A program made the position numbers and the translations under genes. A DNA stretch of 64,000 bases from Longispora sp040681875 (lineage in GTDB: Bacteria > Actinomycetota > Actinomycetes > Mycobacteriales > Micromonosporaceae). Shown piece after piece: positions 1-9,032 of the stretch (position 1 is the first letter of the stretch; every line of letters starts with the position of its first letter). The stretch lies in contig NZ_JBFAZP010000002.1 of assembly GCF_040681875.1 (NCBI RefSeq), positions 558,001-622,000 of the forward strand, read 5' to 3'. The notes below the pieces were generated by a model that had not been told where the DNA came from, searched no databases, and was given only the letters and a program-made list of their open reading frames with translations.

Positions 1-30
1 CAGTGCGACCAGGGTGATACGGATCTTCAC
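1..30 (-). CDS. Partial CDS, N-terminus of an exported-type protein
   Basis: Reading the minus strand, a GTG codon at 30-28 is preceded by a strong GGAGGGA ribosome binding site with a six-base spacer. The ten codons to the window edge give VKIRITLVAL, which looks like the start of a signal peptide or membrane anchor (basic residues, then hydrophobic). The rest lies outside the window, so no function can be given. It is divergent from the secreted phosphatase gene, and the two share the 31-313 promoter region. Confidence 0.55.
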   Translation of the reverse strand, partial: MKIRITLVAL

Positions 31-313
31 AGCGGTTCCCTCCGTGTACGGCGCGGCGGGGTGTGATGCCCGCACCGTGCACGGACGGTAGCCAAGGACC
101 GGGGCGCGTGTCGTCCGGATTACGGCCCCGAGTGGGCATCGTCACGCCACGGAACCCGGTGCCGGACACGCGACTCGGACCGCACCGCCCGGCCCCGTAC
201 GCCGTGTTCACCGGGTGGCCATCCAGTGACGTGGATTCCTTCCCGCTGCCGTGTGCCGGCGTCCGTAGGTTCGAAATCCCGGTTTCCTCCCCCCGATCGG
301 AAGGGCTCCATCG

Positions 314-1711
314 ATGTCCTCACGCAAGGTCACGGTCGCGGCGGCCTGCGCGGCCGCCGTCACCGCCACCGTCACCGCGTTCGCGGTGCTCGGCGGGGCC
401 ACGGCCGCCTCAGCGGCCACCACCACGTTCACCCCCGTCGCCGACACGTACGTCGACAACGGCGCCACGAGCACCAACTACGGCACCGCCGGCCAGCTCG
501 GTGTGGACAACTCGCCGGTCAAGCGGGCGTTCCTGAAGTTCGCCGTCACGGGCCTGACCTCGCCCGTGACCAGCGCCAGGCTGCGGGTGCACACCGACGA
601 CGTGTCGGGTTCGCAGTCCCCCAACGGGGGCACGTTCAAGGCCATGGGCACCACCACCTGGTCGGAGACCGCGGTCACGTGGAGCAACCAGCCGGCGATC
701 GACGGTGCGACGCTGGGCTCGCTGGGCGCGGTGTCGCGGAACGCGTGGTACGAGGTCGACGTGACCTCGTACGTCGCGGGCAACGGCACGTTCAGCATCG
801 GGGTCACGTCCGGCAACAGCGACGGCGCGGACTACGACTCGCGGGAGAGCGGCGCCACCGCCCCGCAGCTGGTGGTCACGACGGGTACGACCCCGACGCC
901 GTCGCCGACCCCGACCGGTCAGCCGGGCGACCCGGTGCTGGTCGGCGCGGGGGACATCGCCGACTCCGGCTCCGGCGACACGGCCACGGCCAACCTGCTC
1001 GACGGCATCCCCGGCACGGTGTTCACCGCCGGGGACAACGTCTACACCAACGGCACCGCGTCGGAGTTCAGCACCTACTACGACCCGACCTGGGGCCGGC
1101 ACAAGGCCCGCACGAAGCCGGCGCCCGGCAACCACGACTACAACACCTCGGGCGCCACCGGCTACTACGGGTACTTCGGCGCGGCGGCCGGCCCGTCCAA
1201 CCGGGGCTACTACTCCTACGACCTGGGCAACTGGCACATCGTGTCGCTGAACTCGGAGGTCGCCACGTCCGCCGGTTCCGCGCAGGAGCAGTGGCTGCGC
1301 GCCGACCTGGCCGCCAGCTCCAAGCCGTGCACCCTCGCGTACTGGCACAAGCCGCTGTACACGTCCGGCTCCAACCACGCGCCGACGACCGCCGTGCGGC
1401 CCCTGGCCCAGGCGCTGTACGACTTCGACGCCGACGTCGTCGTCACCGGCCACAACCACCAGTACGAGCGGTTCGCGCCGATGAACCCGACCGGCGGGCT
1501 GGACACCGCCCGGGGCGCCCGGCACTTCGTCGCCGGCATGGGCGGGGCCGGCGCGTACAGCTTCGGCACGATCCAGCCGAACAGCGAGGCCCGCAACACC
1601 GGCACCCAGGGGGTCCTGAAGTTCACCCTGCACGCCAACAGCTACACCTGGGAGTTCGTGCCGGTCGCCGGCAAGTCCTACACCGACAGCGGCACGACCA
1701 ACTGCCACTGA
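314..1711 (+). CDS. Secreted metallophosphoesterase (purple acid phosphatase-like) with N-terminal DNRLRE/CBM96-type domain
   Basis: The 465-residue protein begins with a Sec signal peptide (about 1-34, ending in ASAA). Residues about 35-195 form a beta-sandwich of the DNRLRE/CBM96 type (disaggregatase-related), followed by a Pro/Thr linker. The C-terminal half is a calcineurin-like phosphoesterase carrying the metal-binding motifs GDIAD, GDN, GNHD, a WH pair and GHNH. By family it hydrolyses phosphate monoesters outside the cell with a dinuclear metal centre; the N-terminal domain probably binds wall or extracellular polysaccharide. ATG 314 has a GGAAG site nine bases upstream. It is monocistronic and ends in a strong hairpin. 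Natural substrate unknown. Confidence 0.9.
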   Translation: MSSRKVTVAAACAAAVTATVTAFAVLGGATAASAATTTFTPVADTYVDNGATSTNYGTAGQLGVDNSPVKRAFLKFAVTGLTSPVTSARLRVHTDDVSGSQSPNGGTFKAMGTTTWSETAVTWSNQPAIDGATLGSLGAVSRNAWYEVDVTSYVAGNGTFSIGVTSGNSDGADYDSRESGATAPQLVVTTGTTPTPSPTPTGQPGDPVLVGAGDIADSGSGDTATANLLDGIPGTVFTAGDNVYTNGTASEFSTYYDPTWGRHKARTKPAPGNHDYNTSGATGYYGYFGAAAGPSNRGYYSYDLGNWHIVSLNSEVATSAGSAQEQWLRADLAASSKPCTLAYWHKPLYTSGSNHAPTTAVRPLAQALYDFDADVVVTGHNHQYERFAPMNPTGGLDTARGARHFVAGMGGAGAYSFGTIQPNSEARNTGTQGVLKFTLHANSYTWEFVPVAGKSYTDSGTTNCH

Positions 1712-1718
1712 GGTCCAC

Positions 1719-1746
1719 GGCCGCGCCCGGTACGCCGGGCGCGGCC
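1719..1746 (+). terminator. Perfect 12-bp GC-rich hairpin after the phosphatase gene
   Basis: Arms 1719-1730 and 1735-1746 are perfectly complementary around a TACG loop, starting eight bases after the stop codon. There is no T tract, as is common for actinomycete terminators. Confidence 0.75.
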
Positions 1747-1752
1747 CCCACG

Positions 1753-1841
1753 CTCCGCCCGAGGCCACGCCGGGCCCACCCCAGCTCCCGCCCGAAGCCA
1801 CACCGGGCGATCCCCGACTCCCGCCCGGGGCCACGCCGGGT
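1753..1841. repeat. Three imperfect tandem units of 23-24 bp, period about 32
   Basis: Copies of the pattern CTCC(C)GCCCGAGGCCACGCCGG lie at 1753-1775, 1785-1808 and 1818-1841, between the terminator hairpin and the next start codon. The array is non-coding in the chosen gene model. It is one of several gene-gap arrays in the window, each with a different unit. Confidence 0.7.
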
Positions 1842-1864
1842 CGACCCGCACCATGGAGGCAGCA

Positions 1865-2842
1865 GTGCGCCACCGTACCCCCATCGCCGTGTTCTGTGCC
1901 CTGGTCCTGTGCGCCGTGGCCGTCGGCTACACGCTGCGCGTCCGGGCGGGCCAGGCCACCCCGGGCGCGCCGGACGCCACCCGGGCGGAGTCCCTGCGCG
2001 GGGCCGGCCCCCGGCTCCAGGTGCTCAGCAACGGCGCGCTGTCCACCGTGGATACGGCGCACCCGGACGGGCCGCGCACCGTCACGTCCCAGCTGTGCGA
2101 CCGGGCCTACCGGGCGGCCGACACGATCGCCTGCCTGCGGCCGGTCAACGCCCTGGCCACCACCAGCCTCGTGGTCCTCGACCCCGACCTGCGCGAACTC
2201 CGGTCCGTGCCGCTGGCCGGCTTCCCGAACCGGGTCCGGGTGTCCGCCTCCGGCCGGATGGTCGGCTGGACGCTGTTCGTCAGCGGGCACTCCTACGCCA
2301 CCCTCGGGTTCGCCACCCGGGCCGGGATCCTCGACACCCGGACCGGCGCGCTGGCCGACAACCTGGAGGAGTTCGCGGTCACGGTCGACGGCCGGCCGTA
2401 CCGGGCGGCGGACATCAACGTCTGGGGCGTGACCTTCGGGGCCGACGACAACCGGTTCCACGCCACGATGGCGACCGGCGGGCACCGCTACCTCGTCGAG
2501 GGCGACCTCGCCGCCCGGACCCTGCGCACCGTCGCCGACAACGTGGAGTGCCCGTCGCTGTCGGCGGACGGTACCCGGATCGCGTTCAAGTCCGCCGTGG
2601 ACGGGGACCCGAGGAAGGGCTGGCGGCCGGCCGTGCTCCGGCTCGCCGACGGCGCGGTCACCCTGCTGGCGGAGACCCGCAGCGTGGACGACCAGCCGGC
2701 GTGGCTGGACGCCGCCACGGTCGGGTACGCCCTCCAGCGCCCCGACGGCGGCAACGACGTGTGGGCGGTGGCCGCCGACGGGAGCGGGCAGCCGCGTCTG
2801 GTGGTGCCCGGGGCGAACTCCCCGGCGGCGGTGACCGGCTAG
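1865..2842 (+). CDS. Membrane-anchored or secreted TolB-like beta-propeller protein
   Basis: The protein (325 residues) has an N-terminal hydrophobic signal anchor (about 5-24) followed by WD40/PD40-like blades with motifs such as LSADGTRIAF and NDVWAVAADG. These are typical of TolB/six-bladed propellers used for binding rather than catalysis. I chose GTG 1865 because GGAGG lies at 1855-1859 with a five-base spacer; an ATG at 1853 would add four residues but overlaps that ribosome binding site. It probably acts at the outer face of the membrane as an interaction module. No catalytic motif is visible and no partner is identifiable. Confidence 0.75.
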   Translation: MRHRTPIAVFCALVLCAVAVGYTLRVRAGQATPGAPDATRAESLRGAGPRLQVLSNGALSTVDTAHPDGPRTVTSQLCDRAYRAADTIACLRPVNALATTSLVVLDPDLRELRSVPLAGFPNRVRVSASGRMVGWTLFVSGHSYATLGFATRAGILDTRTGALADNLEEFAVTVDGRPYRAADINVWGVTFGADDNRFHATMATGGHRYLVEGDLAARTLRTVADNVECPSLSADGTRIAFKSAVDGDPRKGWRPAVLRLADGAVTLLAETRSVDDQPAWLDAATVGYALQRPDGGNDVWAVAADGSGQPRLVVPGANSPAAVTG

Positions 2843-2970
2843 CCGATGGCGGACCGAGGTCCGCGAGCCCCGACACGGAGTGGTCGGTACCTCGGCGCCG
2901 CGTTGGCGACACCGAGGAGACCGATACCTGATGGCGTCCCTTCACCGGCCCTGTGGGCTGACCGGCGGTA

Positions 2971-4377
2971 CTACCCGCCGTCGCTGTCCGGGTAGGCGCC
3001 GACGCCGGCCCAGTCAGGGGCGCCGATGCCGGTGTGCCAACTGGCGGGGGTGAAGGTACCTCCGCCGGTGCCGCGCAGCAGGGTGATGGTGTTGTTGTTC
3101 CATCGCTCGTACCAGGCCAGGTCGGTGGTGCCGTCGCCGTTGAAGTCCCCGACGCCGGCCCAGGTAGGCCCGCCCACCCCGGTCAGGCCGGTGCCGGGGA
3201 CGAAGCCGCTGCCGGTGCTTGCCAGAACGGTGACGGTGTTCTTCCAGGACTCGTGCCAGGCGATGTCGGCGCGTCCGTCACCGTTGAAGTCCCCGACGCC
3301 AGCCCAGGTCGGGCCGCCGATCCCGGATTGCCAGGTCTCGAGTGCGAAGCCGCCGGCGCGGGTGTTGCGCAGCATCGTGATGCCGTTCTTCCAGGATTCG
3401 TACCAGGCGATGTCGGCGTACCCGTCGCCGTTGAAGTCGCCGACGCCGGCCCAGCCGGGACCGCCTATGCCGGTCTGCCAGGACTGCAGGGTGAAGCCGA
3501 CGCCGGTGCTGCGCAGCACGGTGACGGTGCTCTTCCAGTCCTCGTACCAGGCGATGTCGGCCCGACCGTCGCGGTCGAAGTCGCCGACGCCGGCCCAGGT
3601 CGGGCCGCCGATCCCGGTCTGCCAGGTCTGCAGGTCGAACCCGCCGTGCTGGTTGTTCACCAGGACCGTGATGGTGTTCTTCCATGACTCGTACCAGGCG
3701 ACATCCGGGTACCCGTCGCCGGTGAGATCTCCTTCCCCTGCCCAGGTCGGCGTGCCCAGGCCGGTGGCGGCGGACTGGGCGTGGAAACCGCCGCCGGTGC
3801 CCTTGAGGACCGACAGCCGGTTGCCGTTCCAGGCTTCGTACCACAGCAGATCCGACACGCAGTCGCGGTCGATGTCACCGGTCCTCGCGACGGGGCAGGA
3901 GCCCGGCGCGGGCAGGTCCTTGAAATGGATGTACTGGTAGTTGCCGGTCGGCACGGTGCGTGCAGCGTAGGTACCGTTGTAGGCGGAGTTGTAGTCCTCG
4001 ATCGTGACGGTGCCCGAACCGACGGACTCGACCCACGCGACGTGCCCGGATGACCGCCACGCGACCGCACCAACGGCGGGAGTGTTGTTGACCGTGTAGC
4101 CGCGGATGCTGGCCTGGGTGCCCCAGTTGCTCGCGTCGGCGTGGAAGGGCATCTCGAACCCGTTGCGGCTGTGCAACCGCCAGGCGACGAAGGAGGTGCA
4201 CTCGCGGTTGTACATGCCCCAGTCGTCGAGGACGGAGTCCTGGGGAACGTTACGCCACTTCGCCGGGTAGTCGTCGGTGCCGGCCTGCGCGGGCGTCGCG
4301 GCGGCCAGGTGCGTCAGCCACACAGCGGCTAGGAGCAGCACGGCCGTGATGCCTCGGAGGAGCCGTCTTCCAGGCAT
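2971..4377 (-). CDS. Exported CHAP-domain (amidase/endopeptidase-like) protein with six FG-GAP/VCBS repeats
   Basis: The 468-residue protein has a Sec signal peptide (1-32, ending PAQA). A CHAP domain (about 35-160) shows the nucleophile Cys60 in RECTSFVAW, His112 in GHVAW and an acidic/Asn residue near 127-130. Six repeats of about 49 residues follow, each with a GDFNGDG-type calcium-binding loop and a WYExW signature, predicted to form a beta-propeller. CHAP enzymes cleave peptidoglycan peptides; the propeller may bind the wall or a partner. ATG 4377 is preceded by AGGAAG. It is divergent from a histidine kinase gene and resembles the CHAP protein at 7091, suggesting a wall-remodelling function under that two-component system. 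Confidence 0.85.
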   Translation of the reverse strand: MPGRRLLRGITAVLLLAAVWLTHLAAATPAQAGTDDYPAKWRNVPQDSVLDDWGMYNRECTSFVAWRLHSRNGFEMPFHADASNWGTQASIRGYTVNNTPAVGAVAWRSSGHVAWVESVGSGTVTIEDYNSAYNGTYAARTVPTGNYQYIHFKDLPAPGSCPVARTGDIDRDCVSDLLWYEAWNGNRLSVLKGTGGGFHAQSAATGLGTPTWAGEGDLTGDGYPDVAWYESWKNTITVLVNNQHGGFDLQTWQTGIGGPTWAGVGDFDRDGRADIAWYEDWKSTVTVLRSTGVGFTLQSWQTGIGGPGWAGVGDFNGDGYADIAWYESWKNGITMLRNTRAGGFALETWQSGIGGPTWAGVGDFNGDGRADIAWHESWKNTVTVLASTGSGFVPGTGLTGVGGPTWAGVGDFNGDGTTDLAWYERWNNNTITLLRGTGGGTFTPASWHTGIGAPDWAGVGAYPDSDGG

Positions 4378-4719
4378 TTTCTCTTCCTTTCGAGGGTCTT
4401 CGAGCACGAGGGCAGCTGATGAGGTCGAATCCGGTGATCCCGGGGTTTCGTCGGAGGGCGCCCGTCGCCCCAGGCGTGGCGTCGGGCGTGTCCTCCACCG
4501 CGAATTCTCGTCACCCGGGAGCGGCGGTACAGGGGACAAATGTCGCTCCCGGACGGGCGAGGCGCCCGGTCGGGTGACGTTCAGGACATGGATGGCAGCG
4601 CCAGTGACGCCGCCTAAGGCCGAAATCCGACCGTTCCAGCTCCACCGAGGACAGCCCGAACGGTGCCATGCTGAGAATTCAGCGCCTGAGTTCCGAGAGG
4701 TAGCTTCTGGAGGCTTCCT
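4378..4719. other. Divergent promoter region between CHAP gene and two-component operon
   Basis: This 342-bp stretch holds no convincing gene. It contains a 9-bp inverted repeat CCGGGAGCG/CGCTCCCGG (4515-4523 and 4544-4552, 20-bp gap) and a 14-bp palindrome (listed separately). The ribosome binding site GGAGG for the kinase is near 4706. Confidence 0.6.
4670..4683. promoter_or_regulatory. Candidate operator, palindrome GCTGA-N4-TCAGC
   Basis: Perfect 5-bp arms around GAAT lie 37 bp upstream of the histidine kinase start. Position and symmetry suggest a binding site, perhaps for the adjacent response regulator; inference only. Confidence 0.3.
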
Positions 4720-5856
4720 GTGCGCCGGTCCACGAACGTGGAACTGCTCGCGTCCACCACCGAGAAGCTGATCAGGCCGTTCGAGGCGATGGCGCTGTTC
4801 CTGCAGGCCGCGAACCTGTTCTCCAGCGCGGTCAACGACCGGTACAGCGCGTTGGGGGTCCGGGTAGTGGTGGTGCTCGGTGTCTTGCACCTGGCCTTGG
4901 CCGGGCTGGTGTTGCCCCACCGGGGGCCGCTGACCCGTGGGCGGACCTGGACGGCCGCCTGGATCGCCATGATCTTCGTGGTGCAACTGCTCCTGGCCCG
5001 GCTGCTCGCTCCTGGTGACTTCGCGGCCTATGGCACAGGGGTTCCGATGGGCAACTACGCGCTGATCCCGCTGGGAGTGTTCGCGTTCTACCCGTGGGGC
5101 CGGCACCGTAGGTTGATCGAGGTAGGGCTGATCGTGGCCGTCGTGGCGCACCCACTCGTGATCCTCGCGCTGATCCACCGCTGGCAGCTCACCGGCGCGC
5201 ATGTCCGAAGCGTCGTGATGTACGCGGGGTGGGCCGTGGTCTGGTTCCTGGTCGGTAAGGGTATCGCCTGGTTGTGCCGGATCGCCGTCCGGTTGGAGAC
5301 CGAGGCGCTGTCCGCGAGCTATACGGCGACTCTGGGCGATCTACACACGCACGTCGAGTCCGCCATCGAGGAGATCGAGGCCGGGAACGACGCGCGCGAG
5401 GTCGCCCACCGGCTCCGGTTGCTGACTGCCGCCCGGCGCGGCCAACTGCTCCTGCGAGCCGGGAACGTCGGCGCGGCCGATCTGTTCAAGAACGCGATCC
5501 GGGCGTGCGGCGATCGGTTGCGGCTGGTGTCCGGGCCGCAGCTCGGCGGGCTGACGGTCCCCCGCGAGCACGCGATCCTGCTGGAGCAGGGGCTGGCCGA
5601 CCTGTTGAAGAACGTGGTGGTGCACGGCAGCGGCTCAGCGGAGGTGGGCTTCACGATGACGGACTCGGACATGACCCTCGACGTGCGCGACTTCGGCCCG
5701 GGGCTGGAACCCAGCCGGCTCGATGTCTCGGGCAGCAGCCTGCACCAACTCCGCACGACGCTCCGGGAGCGGGGTGGTGACCTGCGGGTGCTGCCCCCGC
5801 CGCCGGGGGGCGGCGCGGCCGTCCGGGTCACCGTGCCTATCTGGTCCCGGCGGTGA
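4720..5856 (+). CDS. Membrane sensor histidine kinase
   Basis: The protein (378 residues) has four or five membrane segments between about 48 and 185 and no obvious extracellular domain. A short dimerisation region has LGDLHTHVESA (His209), a candidate phospho-acceptor. A C-terminal HATPase_c domain carries the N-box LLKNVVVHG (Asn298), the G1 box DFGPG (324-328) and a Gly-rich G2 region. This architecture fits HisKA_3-like or unorthodox kinases. GTG 4720 has GGAGG seven bases upstream. It is followed after three bases by its response regulator gene, so the two are presumably a cognate pair sensing a membrane or wall signal. Confidence 0.8.
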   Translation: MRRSTNVELLASTTEKLIRPFEAMALFLQAANLFSSAVNDRYSALGVRVVVVLGVLHLALAGLVLPHRGPLTRGRTWTAAWIAMIFVVQLLLARLLAPGDFAAYGTGVPMGNYALIPLGVFAFYPWGRHRRLIEVGLIVAVVAHPLVILALIHRWQLTGAHVRSVVMYAGWAVVWFLVGKGIAWLCRIAVRLETEALSASYTATLGDLHTHVESAIEEIEAGNDAREVAHRLRLLTAARRGQLLLRAGNVGAADLFKNAIRACGDRLRLVSGPQLGGLTVPREHAILLEQGLADLLKNVVVHGSGSAEVGFTMTDSDMTLDVRDFGPGLEPSRLDVSGSSLHQLRTTLRERGGDLRVLPPPPGGGAAVRVTVPIWSRR

Positions 5857-5859
5857 GAC

Positions 5860-6603
5860 GTGCGGATCCTGGTGGTCGAGGACAGCATGATCGCCGACAT
5901 GGCGCGGGCCGAGCTTACCCAGACGTTGGCCTTCGAGCCGCTGGTGATCTCCGACCCGGTCGCGGCGCTGGACCACCTGCGGCGGGAACGCTTCGACGCC
6001 GCCGTGGTCGACATGCTCTTCCAGGCGCACTCGGATGAGTTCGAGAGCCGACGGCGGGACGGCGAGGTCCGACTGACGGACGCGCGGCTGCACCTGAGCG
6101 GGCTGGCACTGCTCCGGGCGGCCCAGTCCGCAGGGACGCCCACGGTGCTGTGGACCTGCGGCGAGGCCAATCGGCGGTTGCACATCATGTTCGCTCACGA
6201 ACGGCTCGACTGCCGGGCAATGTGCCTCAAGTACCTGCGGGGCGGCCTGACCGCGGCGGTCCAGGCCGTGCTGTCCGGCAGTGGGTACATCGACCCGTTG
6301 CTGCGGATGCATCTGCCGCCGCGGACCGCCCCGTCCCTGCGAGAGACGTTCTTCGCCTCGAGTTCGCGGCGGGCGATCTGGCGGGCGATGGCGCTCGGCA
6401 TTCACGACCACGCCCGGATCGGCCGCGCGGTCGGCATCTCCGGCGGTACCGTTCGGCGCGGCGTCGAGGAGATGCGGGCCCGGCTGGTGGCCTTCGATCC
6501 CGGCTGCTCGCGGGACGGACCACCGACGGCGGAGTTGGTCCGCTACGCGAGCCAGAACTGGGAGTTCTTTCTCGACGATACGGTGCGTGAGGTCTATCCG
6601 TGA
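5860..6603 (+). CDS. Response regulator with atypical receiver and C-terminal helix-turn-helix
   Basis: The 247-residue protein has a CheY-like receiver with acidic pocket Glu7-Asp8, phospho-acceptor Asp51 (AAVVDML) and Lys124. An insertion of about 25 residues (52-80) separates strands 3 and 4, so the receiver is longer than usual. The C-terminal part (about 150-247) holds a helix-turn-helix around HARIGRAVGISGGTVRRGVEE, resembling NarL/LuxR-type DNA-binding domains. GTG 5860 follows the kinase stop by three bases, so they are co-transcribed. It likely controls the neighbouring CHAP genes, but no target site is proven. Confidence 0.8.
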   Translation: MRILVVEDSMIADMARAELTQTLAFEPLVISDPVAALDHLRRERFDAAVVDMLFQAHSDEFESRRRDGEVRLTDARLHLSGLALLRAAQSAGTPTVLWTCGEANRRLHIMFAHERLDCRAMCLKYLRGGLTAAVQAVLSGSGYIDPLLRMHLPPRTAPSLRETFFASSSRRAIWRAMALGIHDHARIGRAVGISGGTVRRGVEEMRARLVAFDPGCSRDGPPTAELVRYASQNWEFFLDDTVREVYP

Positions 6604-6998
6604 GCCGTTGGTGTGATACCTGGATCCCACGGATCGCCCTGCTCGTCCTGCCCGCGGTGTGGATCCTCCTCGCGGTCACCCTGCCGGCGCCCGGCTCCCG
6701 GAACCTGACGATCGACGTGTCCTGCACCTCGGGGAACCCGGTGGTCGGGGTGTGGATCGAGTCGCGCTCCGGCGGTTCCGGGTTCGCCGAACGGGACGGG
6801 TCCGCGACCGCGGGGCTGGCGCGGTTCGTCTTCCGGCAGCAGTTCGCGGGCCCCTACCAGGCGAGGGTCGGCTGCGGCGGGACCCCGGCACAGTGGGGCC
6901 GCACCGGCGGATCAGCCGACAACGACCGTGCCCACCGGCGGCTCACCTGTCAGGACACCAGCACCGACTCCGGTGACTGCCTCGACCAGAAACCCTGA
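6600..6998 (+). CDS. Small membrane-anchored protein of unknown function
   Basis: The start GTG 6600 overlaps the response regulator stop (GTGA), so it is translationally coupled to the two-component genes. The 132 residues comprise one N-terminal transmembrane helix (about 10-28) and an extracytoplasmic segment rich in Gly, Ser and Arg with Cys residues at about 42, 91, 116 and 127, possibly forming disulfides. I do not recognise a family. Its position suggests an accessory or sensory role in the upstream two-component system, which is inference. Confidence 0.65.
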   Translation: MSRWCDTWIPRIALLVLPAVWILLAVTLPAPGSRNLTIDVSCTSGNPVVGVWIESRSGGSGFAERDGSATAGLARFVFRQQFAGPYQARVGCGGTPAQWGRTGGSADNDRAHRRLTCQDTSTDSGDCLDQKP

Positions 6999-7090
6999 CA
7001 GTCCGGTACCGACAATAGTCCGCTGCACCGACGCCCCCGAGGTATGAGAGTTCTCTGGGAGGAGACCGAACCCTCCAAAGGAGCCCAACG

Positions 7091-8794
7091 ATGTCCATCG
7101 TGAAACGACGCACGCCGCGCACGACCAGACCGGCCACCGCCCCCGACGTGTGCGGCGGTGCCCAGCGGACCCGGTACCCCATCCCCACGGGCAGGGCGAT
7201 CCTGCTGGCGGTGGGAATCTGTCTCGCATCGGTGCTGGCCGCTCCAGCTCCAGCGAGCGCGGGCACCTACGAATACTCCGACCTGGGCTATCCGGACAAG
7301 AGCACACCCTGCGCGCACTCCCCCTACGCGGCCTCCGGGGCGTGCCAGGGGTATGACTGGGGACCGGTGAAGGACTCCGACCCCGCCTGGGACAGGTCCA
7401 CCCTCAACTCGGGGCGCGGCTACGGCTACCGCAACTGCACCGACTACGTCGCATGGCGGCTGCAGAGCCTCGGTGTCAACCCGGCCAGGACCACTGGACT
7501 CGGCAACGGCGGGCAGTGGTACGACAAGGCCGCGGGCAGGCTCGACCGGGGTGACACCCCGGCGGCGGGAGCCGCCGCCGTCAGACCGACCAGCGACTCC
7601 GATGCCTACGGCCACGTCGCCTTCGTCGAGTCCGTCAACAGCGACGGCACCATCACCGTCACCGAGTACAACGCCAACGCCAAGGGCACCGGCGACCGCT
7701 GGACCGGCAAGCCCAGCGACCGGGGCTTCACGAAGTACGTGTACTTCGCCGGTCTGATGCCCCCCGCCCCGGGCGGCGGCTCGCCGGGCACGACGAACAC
7801 GATCAAGCGGATCAAGAAGACGACCTTCGGTAGCACCGAACAGATGTTCACCGCCACAGCAACCCAGATCCGTCAACACGACTGGGGCGGCGGCAGCCCC
7901 ATCCGCACCAGCGTCGTGGCCACCGTCCCCGCAGGGGAGGTCATCGTCGACTTCGACAAGATCACCCAATCGGACGGCGCCACCCAGAGCGTCTACACCG
8001 CCACCGCCACCGGCGTCTACGAGAGCTGGTGGAACGGCGCCGGATTCAGCAACCCCGCCAAGATCGTGAACCTTGCCGGTGTCAGACGCGTCGTCGCTGA
8101 CCTCAAGGCCGAAGGCGGCGGGATCACCCACCGACTCTATGTCCTAGCCGCCGACGGCCCCTACGAGATCTGGTGGCGAGACGGCGGCACCGTGAGCAAC
8201 CCTTTCCGGCTGTGGAACATCAACAACGGATTCGCCCTTGTCAAGAGCGCGGCACCCACCGGCGAGGACGAGGTGTACGTCGCCTCGCCCGGCTTCGTCC
8301 ACGAGATGACATGGCCGGTGCCCGGCGGCGACGGCATCCGACGCCGCACCGTCAACACCCTCACCGAAGGCGTCGACATCCAGAAACACAACAAGCCAGA
8401 CGGCACGGAACTGCTCTACACCGCGACCAGGACCGGCGTCCACGAAACGTGGTGGAACGCCAGCCAGGGCTTCAGCAACCCGGCGAAAATCATCACCACG
8501 CCGGGTGGGGAAGAGGCCATCGCCCTCGAAAAGCGGATCACCGGGCCGGTCGAACAGATCTACCTCGCGACCAAGGGCCACGTCTACGAATACTGGTGGA
8601 GCGGCGCGAGCAACGGCACTCAAGCCGGACCACCGCTGATCACCATCACCCAGAACGACGTCACCGACATCGACAAATCCGGCGACGGCAACCCCTACCA
8701 GAACCTCTACACCGTCCACCAGAACGCCGTCTACGAAACCTGGTGGGGCGACGGATCCGTCCACACAGGCCATCCCATCATCGTGCTGAACTAG
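7091..8794 (+). CDS. Exported CHAP-domain protein with C-terminal propeller-like repeats
   Basis: The 567-residue protein has an unusually long cytoplasmic N-terminus followed by a signal segment (about 34-57, ending ASA). A CHAP domain (about 58-240) shows Cys116 in RNCTDYVAW and His175 in YGHVAFVE. A Pro/Gly linker is followed by about six repeats of roughly 50 residues with the recurrent core YTATxTGVYExWW and SNPAKI, predicted to form a beta-propeller. By family it is a peptidoglycan amidase or endopeptidase. ATG 7091 has GGAG seven bases upstream. It lies directly downstream of the two-component operon and is related to the CHAP protein encoded at 2971-4377. Confidence 0.85.
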   Translation: MSIVKRRTPRTTRPATAPDVCGGAQRTRYPIPTGRAILLAVGICLASVLAAPAPASAGTYEYSDLGYPDKSTPCAHSPYAASGACQGYDWGPVKDSDPAWDRSTLNSGRGYGYRNCTDYVAWRLQSLGVNPARTTGLGNGGQWYDKAAGRLDRGDTPAAGAAAVRPTSDSDAYGHVAFVESVNSDGTITVTEYNANAKGTGDRWTGKPSDRGFTKYVYFAGLMPPAPGGGSPGTTNTIKRIKKTTFGSTEQMFTATATQIRQHDWGGGSPIRTSVVATVPAGEVIVDFDKITQSDGATQSVYTATATGVYESWWNGAGFSNPAKIVNLAGVRRVVADLKAEGGGITHRLYVLAADGPYEIWWRDGGTVSNPFRLWNINNGFALVKSAAPTGEDEVYVASPGFVHEMTWPVPGGDGIRRRTVNTLTEGVDIQKHNKPDGTELLYTATRTGVHETWWNASQGFSNPAKIITTPGGEEAIALEKRITGPVEQIYLATKGHVYEYWWSGASNGTQAGPPLITITQNDVTDIDKSGDGNPYQNLYTVHQNAVYETWWGDGSVHTGHPIIVLN

Positions 8795-8820
8795 GCGCAG
8801 CACACGCCGTACTCCAGGAC

Positions 8821-8838
8821 GAGGGTCGGGCGACCCTC
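8821..8838 (+). terminator. Hairpin GAGGGTCG-GG-CGACCCTC
   Basis: Perfect 8-bp arms 27 bp after the CHAP gene stop. The two-base loop would open the innermost pairs, so the effective stem is about 6-7 bp. Confidence 0.5.
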
Positions 8839-9032
8839 CGTTGACGACCACCCGGTTCGGGGCTACCCCCGCCGGTCGGACGGCGGGTTGGTCGAAAGGC
8901 CTCCAGCTGCACGCTTCCACATGATGATCTCTATCAAACGTTGTCGGTAACCTGCCGACGACCCCGCTGGGTCAGTGGTCGGCTCTAGGCTTCGGAGATA
9001 GGGGGCCGTGGCAGCCTGACCGAGGAGTCTGG

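Noticed and set aside
226..2931. A 901-codon open frame overlapping the phosphatase and propeller genes
   Set aside because: It is an out-of-frame shadow with Arg/Gly/His-rich low-complexity sequence, produced by high GC; the overlapping frames have clear domains and signal peptides.
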